Assembly (NCBI GenBank): GCA_037447655.1
Contig: JBBHKE010001067.1
Coordinates: 37,501-101,500, forward strand
Length of the DNA: 64,000 nt
From: Zygnema cylindricum
Lineage: Eukaryota > Streptophyta > Zygnematophyceae > Zygnematales > Zygnemataceae
Reading direction: 5' to 3'
The translations under genes and the position numbers were made by a program. This document shows positions 22,253 through 33,730 of the stretch, piece after piece (within the stretch, counting starts at the first letter, position 1; every line of letters begins with the position of its first letter). The notes under the pieces are model-generated. The model was not told the DNA's origin and searched no databases. It saw nothing but the letters and a program-made list of their open reading frames with translations.

Positions 22253-25200
22253 AAAAGGAAAAGCAATTGAAAGGACTCTTCACAATGTCTTATTTGTGCC
22301 TGACTTTAAGAAAAATCTGTTTTCTGCGTCGTTGGTAGAGAGTAAAGGCTTTGGGGTTACTTTGAAAAATGGTCGGCAGATTGAGAGCAAAAATGGCAAG
22401 GTTGCGATTACAAGTACTAGAGATAGTAGCAAGATGTATCGCATGGATATGGCTTATACGAAGGAGAATGATGTTATGTACTCCGGTGTTTTGCACTCAT
22501 ATTATTTGTTGCATAAAAGATTAGGCCATGTCAACTATGATAGTTTGAGGAAAATGGTCTGTGCTGGAAAAATAGAGGGTGTATCAATCAAAGATGAGCC
22601 GGTCAAAACTTGTGATGGTTGCGCTTTAGGAAAAATCCACCGATTGCCATTTTTTAAAGATTCTGAGCACCGGTCAACGAAACTATTGCAAAAAATTCAT
22701 TCGGATGTTTTAGGTCTAGCGAAGGTTCCATCTGCCGGGGGGATGAAATATATGGTCACCTTCACAGATGATTTCTCCAGGTTTACAAAAGTTTACTTCA
22801 TGAAGGAGAAGATTGAAGTGTTTGATCTCTTCAAACACTACAAAGCATGGGTTGAAAAACTTCATAATTTACCTATTTTACAGCTCAGATCACACAATGG
22901 TGGTGACTATTCCTCGAAAGAATTTGAAACCTTTTTACTCGAGGAAGGTATTAGTCATCTATTGAATGTTCTATATTCAATAGAACAAAATGGGGTGTTG
23001 GAGAGACTAAATAGAACTCTCACGGAGAGCTCTAGGTCGATGCTCGCAGATAAAAATGTGGATCCGAAATTCTGGGCTGAGGCTCTAAATTGTGCAGTTT
23101 ATATTAAGAATTGAATAGGATCTAGATCGGTAGACACTACTCCTTACGAGATCCGGACAGGTAGCAAACTAGATGTTAGCCATTTCAAAGTCTTTGGTAG
23201 TCAATGCTTTATATTGGATATGTCCACATATAGAAGGAAAATGGAACCGAAGGGACTACGGGGTATTTTGTTAGGATATGACGATCACTCAAAAGGTTAT
23301 AGAGTCTTTGTATTTGAGAGGCAAAAAATAGTTGTATTTCGCAATATTATTGTAAAGGATGAGCTTGACTCCAGAGATTTATTTCAAATGACAGAGCAGC
23401 AAAAGCAACAAAAGGTACAGGAATATGTCATTTTAGATTGCATGCAAGAAATTGTCCCGCAGATGCAACATTCTCCGGTAGTGACTTCAGAGTCAGACTC
23501 TCTCCAAGTCCCTCAACAAGTTTAGTTCCAACCGGACCAACAGCGGTCAATCCACACAGATCGCAACCAGCGCAAACAACGCAATGCGCGGCATCCGACG
23601 ATCTCAGCCTCAAAATTTCCGGGGGGAAGAAGATCAAGCAGCCGCCTGCAATCAAGCTCTCACTTTGCCTAAGATCATAAGGAACATCATTGTTTAAGAT
23701 GAACTAGACTCCATAGATTTATTTCAAATGACAGAGCTGCAAAAGCAACAAAAGGTACAGCAATATGTCATTTTAGATTGCATGCAGGAAATTGTCCCGC
23801 AGATTCCACAAACTCCGGTGGTGACTCCGCAGTCAAACTCTCTCCAAATTCCTCATCAACTTTGGGTCCAACCGGACCAACAACGGTCGGTACACACAGA
23901 TCGCAACCAGCAGAATCAGCGCAATGCGCGGCATCCAAGATCTCAGCCTCAGAATTTCCGGGTGGAAGAAGATCAAGCAGCCGCCTGCAAGCAAGCTCTC
24001 ACTTTGCCTACTCGGCAGCCTTAGGGGAGCCTTTGACCATTCAGGAGGCCTTCTCATCACCAGAACGGAACCACTGGATCGAGGCAGCAAACGACGAAAT
24101 GAAGTCCATCATGGAGGCTCAAACATATGAGCTTGTGGACCTTCCTCCAGACCGAAAAGCGATCGGCAGCAAATGGGTATTCAAGGTGAAGTTAAATTTC
24201 GATAACACCATTGAACCTTATAAGGCCAGACTTGTGGCAAAGGGGTTTAATCAAAAGGAGAGAATCGATTTTGAAGAAACATTTTCTCCGGTTGTAAGAT
24301 TTTCGACAGTTAGGATTTTGATGTCTCTAGCTACTATAGAAGATATGGAAATACATCAAATGGATGTAAAGACGGCCTTTTTGCACAAAGAACTAGAAGA
24401 GACCATTTACATGAAGCAGCCTGAAAAGTATGTGGAACCAGGAAAAGAGCACTTAGTATGCAAGTTGCTAAAATATTTGTACGGCCTAAAACACGCCCCC
24501 AGACAGTGGAATCTGAAGCTTGATGAATTCTTGACTAGCCTAGGATTTCAAAGGATAAGTTCTGATCACTCTGTCTACGTTCTAAAGGGTGAAAATGGGA
24601 TAGTGTATATAGCAGTATATGTAGATGATTTGCTATTAATTAGCAAATGAATGGCTGAAATTAAAAAAATCAAAACTGCTCTTAACTCACGGTTCGAGAT
24701 GAAAGACCTTGGTGAGGCAAAATATATTTTGGGTATCCAGGTAGAGAGGGACAGAAATAAGAAAATAATAAAATTGACTCAAAAAGAGGCTATTGGAAAC
24801 ATGTTAGATGAGTACGGAATGCGGGGGGCAAAAGAATGTTTAACTCTTATGGAGTTTCGACAAAAGTTAGAGGGAGAAGAGATAGAACCAGGTGTCATTG
24901 TTAGCGAGTATTTAGAGTCAAGGGAGAATGATCCTATGACAATAATATCTTATATAGAGATAGTGGGAAGCTTAATATATTTCATGAATTGTACCCGTCC
25001 TGACATTGCTACAGCAGTCGGGGTACTGAGCAGGAGTCTAGAAAATCCGAGAAAATCAGATCTTGATGCAGCAAGGAGAGTCTTAAGATATTTGGCAGGA
25101 ACTAAAGACCTCAAACTCACTCTAGGCGGAGGAGAAGTCTAGCTGCAAACATGGAGTGATGGAAGCTATGGCGACATGCCAAGCCGGAAATCCACCACGG

Positions 25201-25604
25201 GATTCGTTCTACAAATTGGGAACGGTACTTGCTGTTGGAGCAACAAACTTCAAAAGGTTACAACACAGTCAACAATGGAGTCAGAATATATGGCAGCAAG
25301 CTCGACCCTCAAAGAACTCTTATGGGTAAAATCCATGTTACAAGAACTAGGATACATGCAAGTTGGTCCACAGGTGATCTCGTGTGATAACCAGGCTGCC
25401 ATTGCCATTGCTTCTAACCCGAGTCATCACTTCAAAAGCAAGCACATGGATGTACGATTACACTTTGTAAGAGAAAAAGTGTTCTCTAGAGTGATTAAAT
25501 TATGTTATTTGCCAGATGCAAAAATGATTGCTGATATGGTCACTAAAGCTCTTCCTGCTCCTAAGATAAAGTATTGTAGGGACGCACTGGGATTAAGTGA
25601 ATAG
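22253..25604 (+). pseudogene. Outer copia pol: pre-integrase, integrase, reverse transcriptase, RNase H (defective)
   Basis: The order is: GAG-pre-integrase region with H-K-R-L-G-H and C-D-G-C (about 22500-22630); integrase core with H-S-D-V-L-G, then L-R-S-H-N-G-G-D-Y where the second catalytic Asp is replaced by His, then Q-N-G-V-L-E-R-L-N-R-T with the Glu kept; a duplicated linker; reverse transcriptase (S-K-W-V-F-K-V-K, Q-M-D-V-K-T-A-F-L-H, and the intact catalytic Y-V-D-D at about 24618-24629); and RNase H (W-S-D-G-S-Y-G-D, E-S-E-Y-M-A, S-C-D-N-Q-A-A). One frame is kept apart from the duplicated linker. Stops lie at 23112 (TGA), 23523 (TAG), 24648 (TGA) and 25140 (TAG), before the normal end at 25602-25604. 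The enzyme set that would copy and integrate the element cannot be made from this copy. Confidence 0.92.
23341..24020 (+). repeat. 340-bp tandem duplication in the integrase-RT linker
   Basis: The word atttcaaatgacagagc recurs at 23381 and 23721, and similarity continues through gtcccgcagat, ccaaccggaccaaca and gaagatcaagcagccgcctgc to about 23672 and 24012. The period of 340 bp is not a multiple of three, so the second copy is in another frame. The two copies have diverged by many substitutions. Confidence 0.85.
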
Positions 25605-25757
25605 TTGAATTGCTGCACTGCTATACTACCATGCTGCGATAAGTCCACCATTGAGATGTAATGGGACTGGGTGACTTGCTAATTGCTATATTGCTATGCT
25701 GCGATGCTGCGATAGTTTATCACCGCAGCTGCGCCGGTGTACTGAGTCTAAAGCTTT

Positions 25758-25764
25758 AGGGGAG
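25758..25764 (+). promoter_or_regulatory. Polypurine tract of the outer element
   Basis: AGGGGAG directly precedes the TGTTGT start of the 3' LTR. It shares the AGGGGAG ending with the nested element's tract. Confidence 0.75.
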
Positions 25765-26542
25765 TGTTGTCTTTTGGAAAGTTTTCAGTCTCAAAGCAGC
25801 GAAGCTGCACAACAACTATACAGATAGAGCAGCGCAGCTGCTATACAGACAGAGCAGCGCAGCTGCTATACAGATAGAGCAGCGCAGCTGCTATACAGCA
25901 GAGCACCGCAGCAGCACAACATCAGAACAGCGCAACAGCGAAGCTGCAACAGAGACAGGACAACGCAACCACGATTACATTTGATATGGTCCGTACGGAC
26001 AACGCAGCGTCTGATATTCTTAATGTGATTCTGTAAAGGATAGAGCAACTGCGATAGATACGATTCTAGTCAACTTAGTGGGTAACTCAGTGGTAACTTA
26101 GTGGGTAGCTCAGTGACAGCTCAGTGGTAGCTTAGTGATAGCTCAGTGGTAGCTTGACAGATTAGTGGTAGCTTGGTGGTTTGACATACCTCTCAAGTAC
26201 ACTGGTGTTGCTAGTTCAACACAAGTATAAGACTTAGGACTCAGAACATATTATTTATCCAGACTTCCAAGTAGTAAAAACTGCATACAGGTTTTGGGAA
26301 ACTTTTGAGTATTATATCTTAAGTGTTGTCGGGTCAATTGTGGTGAAACTTTGGGAGTTGTCAATGTTTATGCTACTCTATATTCTGATAGAGTTTTGTG
26401 AGGTTTGGATGCTTGTATAAGAATTGGTGAGCACTTAAGAACAACTGTTTGGTAGGATTCTTGATAGCTTTTGAGAGTGTATCATGTCTACTTCTACTAC
26501 TACTGCTGCTCCTCCACCTACACCGGTGGTTGTAGAACAACA
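25765..26542 (+). repeat. 3' LTR of the outer copia element (778 bp)
   Basis: It starts TGTTGTCTTTTGG after the purine tract AGGGGAG (25758-25764) and ends GTAGAACAACA before the AGAAA duplication. It carries three agagcagcgcagctgctatacag units, one more than the 5' copy. The gag start codon (26484) is kept and opens a frame that would read out into flanking DNA. Confidence 0.93.
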
Positions 26543-26547
26543 AGAAA

Positions 26548-28354
26548 CAGTCAAGCTAATCGGATGCCAAAAAAAAAAAACCCTATATGTTTATTATAAC
26601 CCAAATTATCTTTTTCTTTTTCCGGCAAGGGACATGTATGGTTAACAATACCTATCATAATAACTATGATAAACCACATACTTTTGAATACTGAGGATTT
26701 GAGACCAATAACAATCTTGATCGTCATGTTAACAACAATTAGGGTGGTTCTTCTATTCAAACAATGAAGATTCCTAGACCACCAAAGCCCTAACAAAAAT
26801 AAAAAGATCGTGAACTCCCCACAAAAAAGAAAAAAATTAATACCTGGAAAAAACTGAAATACGTGTTGTTGATTTGATTAGCGGACTCCCTCTCCTTGTC
26901 CCTCTCCCTCTCCCGCAATTGGCATTAACACATCATATTGTGTGAATAACATTAAACAAAGATTGAATATTCTCTCTACCCCCTAAAACAAAACCAAAAA
27001 AAAAAATCATGTGCCTCCAAATAACCTAAACCGCCCATCGCTTTGACATTTGGTGCATTATTTGGGTCAACATTATAAGAAATAAACTGCACCGAATATG
27101 TTTTGCCACGTGGCTCAATATGAACCACTAAACTAAATAGTGTTAATTAAAATTTCTTTATGATTTTGGGTGAAAAAAAATCTCACTCGAATGAATTCTA
27201 AGTGACTGTTTTAGCTATGGGCAGATGGTTTACCCTCAACTCAAGAGTTCCAATTTTTTAACCATTTACAAAGTTCCAAAAAAATTGAAATATGTGTTGT
27301 TAATTTAACAAGTGATTTACTCTAATAGCTTTAAATTTCTACACCCATATATCGTCATTAGCTTCACAGACACTATATCCGTGTCCCTAAATTTTACCCC
27401 TCAAACCTAAAATACTATCAAACGCTTATTGTTGAAATGGTTCAAAACAAGCCACGTCACTCGAAACTGAATAATTACTAATACCAATACACTAAAAACA
27501 ATAATTTAAAATCCATGCTAATAATCCATTCACTCTAATCACGATACACGGTGTAGCATACCTTCAACAGTTCAACTCAATACTTTCAATTTTTTGAACA
27601 ATTCACAAGTTCCAAAAAACTGAAATATAATTCAGTTGTTAATTTGACTAAAACATTACCAGCTAATTCGACACCAGCACATCATACAGTGTGGACAACA
27701 GTAAACATTGACATTAATTTTCAATATCCTATTGCTATCTTCCCTCACGCCTAAAACAAAACAAACAAAAAACAAAAAAAACAAAAAAAAAACTGCGAAT
27801 CCAAATAACCTGTAGCTTACCTTCAACTCAACACTTCCATTTTTCGAACAATTTACAATTTGCAATCGATCGCCACATGTTTTTGAATTAAGGAAAGAAA
27901 AAGAATAATTAAAACAATCATTTTTTAGACTACTTCCTTTGTTTTGTCCCGATTCCAGTTTCATTTTTTTCTTGTTAACTGATCTAGAATTTACAGAGAA
28001 ACAGTTTTGCTGTGAGATTGGTCTCGTAATTCTGTCAGAAAAAACAGCCATTACTATTAATATTAAAAATATTGTTATTATTAATATTGAATATTACCTT
28101 TTCCTAACTTTAATTTTATCACATTATGTCATAAGTATCTGATTCCAGCTCGCACTAAAAAAGGTTTATGGAATTAAATCAAGGAAACAAAGAGCCTACA
28201 AATATCTTGTTCAGCTATATAAATTAACAAATGTGAGGAAAAATCCACCAATTCTAAAAAAAAAACGTTTTTTCTCTGCTGCATATGAAAAAGAGAGAAA
28301 GAAAGGGCCGCAATGCAAATAAAAATGTAAAAGTGGCAACCAAAAAGTAATAAT
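26548..28354. other. Intergenic AT-rich repeats; one possible MITE
   Basis: No gene seen. A degenerate unit (tttaccttcaactcaa..ttccaattttttgaacaatttac, sometimes continuing aaactgaaatatgtgttgttaatttgac) recurs at about 27230, 27557 and 27820, with part of it at 26850. The context 'cctaaaacaaaacc..ccaaataacct' recurs at 26983-27027 and 27750-27811. Between TA at 27027-27028 and 27554-27555 lies a 525-bp stretch with weak MITE-like ends (AACCGCCCATCGC / ATACACGGTG). The sister copy at about 27806-27825 (aataacctgtagcttacc) lacks it. Confidence 0.45.
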
Positions 28355-28363
28355 ATATAAAGC
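28355..28363 (+). promoter_or_regulatory. Possible TATA box
   Basis: TATATAAAG stands 73 bases before the start codon of a short Lys/Gln-rich frame at 28436. Position and sequence fit a plant core promoter, but transcription is unproven. Confidence 0.3.
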
Positions 28364-28435
28364 TAATGAAGTGATAATGAAAGCAATTCAGCTTTACTTA
28401 TATTGTTTTACTTGGAGAAGAAATTTACGAAAAAA

Positions 28436-28549
28436 ATGGAGGAGAAATTAGCAACGGTGAAGTCGTCGAAGAAGAATAAGAAAATAATTTTAACAAGACA
28501 GCAGCAGAAGGACAAGACCGAAAGTCAATCTACGAACCGACAATTGTAG
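28436..28549 (+). CDS. Short Lys/Gln-rich frame, possible 5' remnant of a gene
   Basis: A 37-codon frame starts M-E-E-K-L-A-T-V-K-S-S-K-K-N-K-K and is charged and low in hydrophobic residues. A TATATAAAG motif lies upstream and the start context has A at -3 and G at +4. GTAC-rich repeat DNA begins immediately downstream, so a gene may have been cut off by transposon insertion. No family was recognised and it may be chance. Confidence 0.2.
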   Translation: MEEKLATVKSSKKNKKIILTRQQQKDKTESQSTNRQL

Positions 28550-30843
28550 TACCAAACGTCAAACTTCCAAAGTAGGACGTTAATAATACATTTCCGTACT
28601 ACCGGCACAATGTAACGTTTTGAAACCGGTCGTGTAACTTCCGCAGTACACCCTTAACGATACATTTTGCCGTACCGCCAACAAAATGTATCGTTCGGAA
28701 ACCGCAAAAAGTGCCGTCGATGCTAGATCACGTCACGCCAAACTGTTGAGAAACAAATGTCGGCCCTATAACGTACAGTATCGTACTTTTCACTTTGGCT
28801 TGAAGTTTGGATTCCCAAACGCAACTGTCGGAGCGACTAGTGCTATCGCGTCACAACATGCCACGTTATTTCTCAAAATCCATACAGTACAGTACCGTGC
28901 AGAACCATAATTACAGTGAAAGCGTCACGTAAAATGTTTGTACATAAGTGGTACAGTACTATCGCATTACACATGGTACAGTACAAAAACGAAAGGCCCT
29001 TACGCAACCAAAGGGCAAAGCACCGGGTCGCCCGCGACTATTATTTAAATGCGTAATAGAATGCGTGATGTATTATGTTTATAATTTGGAAAAGTCGGGC
29101 GACCATGCTTCAAATCATTAATCATAGTTTGAACCATAGTTGTTCAAAGCGTTTAGTGCGAACGATTCAATCACGACGAATTATAAGTAACGAATGCATT
29201 AAACCTTTTGAACAAATCGATAAAAATCGTTAATGAATTTTCATCCCTACAGTTTCGTACATGTAAAACAAAAAAAAAACTACATATAGCGCAGTTTGTA
29301 AGTTTTACGTTAAACGAGCGCTAAATAATTCCGAGTATTTAAATATGTATCACTCTAAATATGTGTATAAAATCTCTTCATGGATTGGTAACGGAAAATT
29401 TATAATTAGATGAATAAGAAATGTTGTAGAGCCAGGTTCAATACGCGGCTAACGCATAAATTTTGTCAAAGTCCGTCTGTCTGATACTAGTATCAGACAA
29501 ATATTATCTAAAAACGGCCATGGCCGCCTTCCCTCTCTATCTTTTCAATAATCCATGGTAGCTTCTTTAAAAAAAAACTGAAGAAGACGCACATACAGTT
29601 TTCAAACTTACCGCGCGAAAAAAGTGTGACGTTTCAACGTCTATTTTCGAAAATGTCTGTACATTTTCGATGAAATGACGTACATACTTCGTGAATTTTC
29701 TCTTCAGTTCAATGGACAGAAAGAACCAATAAATGCGACGTATGTTTTCCTCAAGTTGCATACATTTTCGTAAAAAAACGTACATTTTACGGGGAAATAC
29801 TGTACCTTTTCTCGTAAATTGCCCGTTCAGTTTACCGGACAAAAAGTACATCGCGTTTTTTTGCAATGTATTCAAAATTCCCGAATTATTCGTTTCAATC
29901 GTAAAAAAATGAAAAAAAACGTATGATTATAACAACAGTGGTTTGAACCTATGGTTCAACCATCGCGTATTTGGGGCATAAACTCATAAAATATTGTTTT
30001 ATACTATAAGACCAGCCGACGCATCTTTACGTCGACATCAACTTATGTTGCGTCAAAAAATCTGACATTCGTTGATTCTAAGGGTGGACTTCCATTAGGC
30101 GTCTTAGAAAAATTTGTTGAGGGGGCGTGCCTTCCATTAGGTCGCGACATTAAACCACTTTTTATTTGCGTGGCTCATTCTAGTTGGTAACACGTAGGTT
30201 AATATTAGATGCTTAAAATCTTGAAAGAATCTTAGGATGCAAAGTCTGAACGCAATATCTGTACAAGCGGAGGTAATATCTGTATCGTCAGAAATTAATG
30301 ACTCGTGCATAGGGCATTAAATATACTACCCAAAATTTCAAAACGCAACGATAAAAAGGCGGCGGCAAACTTTGTTGGTGGGAGCGTGACGGGATAATAT
30401 CGGCAGATTCGCAGCCACCCTGGCGGAAGGCACATGGCCCTTGCGACGTGTACGCACATACGTGCACGCTCATCGTGGATTTTTTCTCCCTTTATCCACG
30501 CGGCCTGTTTTTACACGTTTTGTATTCGAGAACTGTCCTCCCTGTGCATGGTATTAACAAACTGTAGGGATGGTGACGTGGCGTCACGAATAAAAAGTAT
30601 AATTGAGTCCGACGGTTATAATTTCTGCCTATAACCCTGGACAATTTTCTATAATGTTGTTTTCGTTGGAAAAAAATATGTGTACGAACCTGTACAAAAC
30701 GCTACGGCTTTCAGTAAAAAACCCCACTTTTTCGCTTATGGAAGTCCACCCTAACATAGAATAAACGCCAAAAACTATGTACGCCTTAGCCAAATTAACA
30801 CGATACGTGGCTTCAACTTTGTTGACTTTAACAAAGTTGATAC
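28550..30843. other. GTAC-rich dispersed repeat block
   Basis: No gene seen. TAGTTGTTCAAAGCG at 29137 matches the end of the candidate 6-kb insertion at 5020, and 29137-29330 follows 5020-5215 loosely (cgcagtttgta..ttccgttaaa). Other parts match 10060-10330 and 11355-11450. A paired right end could not be fixed; a tttgaacc/ggttcaa pair at about 29940 is only a candidate. The frame at 28686-28910 lies in this repeat and has no domain. Confidence 0.45.
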
Positions 30844-30845
30844 TA

Positions 30846-31402
30846 CACCGTGAATCGTAATTAGCGTTTATAAATTATTAGTGGTAATAATAACAAGTCT
30901 CATTAATGCTAATTTTAGTTTTGCAACATTAAAACAAAAAAAAAAATATAATTGATCCATAACGTTGATTTAGGTACACCGGATATGCCGTAATTATATA
31001 TGAAATAAAATAGGTAAAAGAACAAAATTTGACAATCCGTACAACGTCGTGTCGTTTTACTGCAATTAATCCATTATAATTTGGGTTTCCGGGTTAATAA
31101 TTAATACCTTGTACACTAAATTAGGTACGAGTACATTATAATCACAATTTTGTATGAAACCGACATAAGTTAATAACATTTTTCGTACGATTTGTCGTAA
31201 TGAAGTACATAGCTGTACGAACAAGCACCTTTTGTACACCACACTATTTAGGAAATTCGAACATCATAATTGTTAAGGCTAATTTAGAAGAACCTTAATT
31301 AACGTCAATGAAAATTAGTGATGTTAATTCTATTTCCCGTTTCAAGGTCAAAACTTGGGGGCGGCGATATAGCGTACATAACGCTGATAACGATTCACGG
31401 TG
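30846..31402. mobile_element. TA-flanked MITE (557 bp)
   Basis: The ends are CACCGTGAATCGTAATTAGCG and the inverse GATAACGATTCACGGTG, with TA at 30844-30845 and 31403-31404. It is non-coding. A detached copy of the right end (gtttcacggtgta) lies at about 31491-31503. Confidence 0.82.
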
Positions 31403-31741
31403 TACAATGGTAAAAATTAACCCAAATTTGAGTTGTGCATAAATTACAGCTATTTTTGCTTTTTAGCGAAAGGCTTTGAACCCAAATTAGAGTTTCACGG
31501 TGTAGTCCTTCATGACATAGTTTTAAAGTAGGTGAAAGCCGCCCATACAATATGCCTATTGTACGTAAATTTTACAATACCACCTTAAGACCCATATTGT
31601 ATTGGCTGCAAAATGAAATAAAATAGTAACAGGGTTGAGTTGCACATCGATCGACGGATAATTAAATGTCATGTCTAAATTTTGAAAAACATTTGAACAA
31701 AAAAATATTATTTTGTGAGTCTTGAGGTACTTTTTATTTAA

Positions 31742-31927
31742 GCCGTCAGATTTGGACGATCGGACAATCACTGATCAAAGTAGCGATCTAAGAAGATTAC
31801 ATGGAAATCCCATAACACACCGTACGATAAAACTATCGTCAGATTCGAACGATCGGACGGTCGCTGATCAAAGTAGCGGTCTAAGAAGATCACATGGAAA
31901 GCCTGTAACACAACTTACGCTAATGGC
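31742..31927. repeat. Two tandem copies of a 93-bp unit
   Basis: The unit cgtcagatt.gaacgatcggac..tcgctgatcaaagtagcg.tctaagaagat.acatggaaa starts at about 31744 and 31837. The copies differ by about a dozen substitutions. It contains palindromes CGATCG and TGATCA. No gene is associated. Confidence 0.75.
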
Positions 31928-32304
31928 GGCCTATTTAAGGCCTACGAAAAAATGCCTACTTTTGAACTATGCTTTAGGATTTTGGTATTTTACCTTTGAT
32001 GGTCATCAATTCAGTTCCGTTACAATTGTACTTTGATAGTCTTCAGTTACGCTAATTATGGAGGAGTTTAGAATAGTGTACTCTTTGAATGCTCTACTGC
32101 TCGTTTCTCGTACAGAAATACACAACGGTGTCGACGTGGAAAGTGAGCGCGTCGACACGGGAAAGCGCACTCAGACTGGATGCATAGTGATAAAGTGATA
32201 CAAAATAATAAGGGATGTGCGCGAACCTGTTCTCACGTGTTCAATTGTCGGCTATGTGAACACAGGATATAGCGGCTACACCATGGGAACTCGCAGATAA
32301 GTTA

Positions 32305-33730
32305 CACCGCGAATCGTAATTAGAGTAAATTACTCTAATTCGGTCGCTCGAAATTTCGACTCTATCACATCAAATAAAGTAAATGATTCTAATTTTGTCA
32401 GTATACTATTTAAGGTAAGGTTTAATTAGCGTTTTTAATTATAATATATGTTCGTTTTAAATAGTTTGGAGTACGAACGACGTCCATCCGTGCAAAATTG
32501 TACTTTTATAATAAAAAAGTACAAATAATGATTTAGTACAGGCGATTATCATGTAACTGCGTTTTAACAAACCGCGTAGTGCAAACGTCATAGTGACTAT
32601 AAACTATACGTTTTGTGAGATTATGTACGAATACCTTATTTACAGTAGAGGATATTAACTTGCCAAATTAGAGTACACCGCATAAATTAGAGTAAATTCT
32701 AGTGTTGTGTATCGGTAAAAAATTTATCACGATAACACCGATACTGATAGTTATCGGTTATCGAACGGTCAGAGGTTCCGATATATTGGTCTGGGACCAA
32801 CAAATTCCATATCGGCGATAACTTAAAAATATATAGTATGCATACAATATTACTTTATAACATACTGTATTATATTACTTATTTTATATAGCGTGGCATG
32901 CCACGAATACGAATCTGTTCCGTCTCTGTTTAGCTGCGATTTATTACGAAGAGAGCAACACATACAAGTTGGCCGGTTAACTCAACAAGAATTTTACGTC
33001 GACTTACAGAATTGTATCGACAAACTGGTGAACATGGAACGGTAAAAGTACAACGGACGCAAGAAAACATATGCACGCCGCGGGAATCGAACTGACAACT
33101 TGGAATGAGAAAATACGAGCGGACGGCCAGCGTGAGTGTCGGCATCCCGGATTGGCTCTTTTGGCAACTTATGCCAAAATGCCAACAGATTGACACGTGG
33201 CTGGTCCCAAGTGGATCCCAAGGAAGAATGGGACAAAGCCATGGCGTCGGATGTGAAAGGGACATCGTTTTTACTGGATCCGTACCAAAACCGTACAATT
33301 TTCATGGCGGTTACTGTACACTTTGTGTACTTTTTGTGCGATCTGATTGGTACACCTCAGTAGATAGGGGTTGTTAGAAGGGCGCGTCCTGGGAATAACA
33401 CGTACAGTTGAGTGTACTAGCCGTACATCTGTACGGTCCGTACATTTATCGCCGATAGTTATCGATATCGGTGTTATCGCTGATAAAACCGATAAATATT
33501 GGGCATTTATCGGCGATAATACCGATAGTGATATATCGTACCAATATATCAATTATCGGGTACTCGAAAAATAGGTACATATCGGTTATCGGCAAATCCT
33601 TACCGATACACAACACTAGTAAATTCCTTTCTGAAACAATTCTTTCACATAAATTAGAGTAAATTACTCTGATATTTATTTCTCTTTTTTTACTCTATTT
33701 TTTTCATTACTCTAATTACGATGCGCGGCT
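32305..33730. mobile_element. TA-flanked MITE split by a hAT-type insertion
   Basis: It starts CACCGCGAATCGTAATTAGAG after TA (32303-32304) and follows the 10341 copy closely, with a decayed right end at about 33721-33730 (atgcgcggctta). Removing the 919-bp hAT-type element plus its 8-bp duplication leaves about 499 bp, against 502 bp for the intact copy. Confidence 0.85.
32700..33618 (+). mobile_element. Non-autonomous hAT-type element, copy 2 (919 bp), perfect 8-bp TSD
   Basis: The ends TAGTGTTGTGTATCGGTA and inverse are flanked by GTAAATTC at 32692-32699 and 33619-33626. The intact MITE at 10341 shows this site uninterrupted (gagtaaattcctttctg), which proves the 8-bp duplication. The core shares the 'gcgtggcatgccacg' and 'atggcgtcggatgtgaaagg' segments with the copies at 2932 and 53166. 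Confidence 0.93.

Larger units (their letters stand above)
16036..26542 (+). mobile_element. Ty1/copia (half-tRNA, hemivirus-like) LTR retrotransposon, dead, carrying a nested element
   Basis: The element is bounded by 5-bp duplications AGAAA at 16031-16035 and 26543-26547 and by LTRs starting TGTTGT and ending ACAACA. Order is LTR, gag, protease, (nested element), integrase, reverse transcriptase, RNase H, polypurine tract, LTR; integrase before RT defines copia. After removal of the nested insert (4351 bp plus one TSD) it is about 6.15 kb. Gag and pol lie in one frame with scattered stops. LTRs look roughly 92-95% alike by eye, older than the nested element. It cannot make a working polyprotein: in-frame stops, a protease active-site change and an integrase catalytic change are present. 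Confidence 0.95.
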
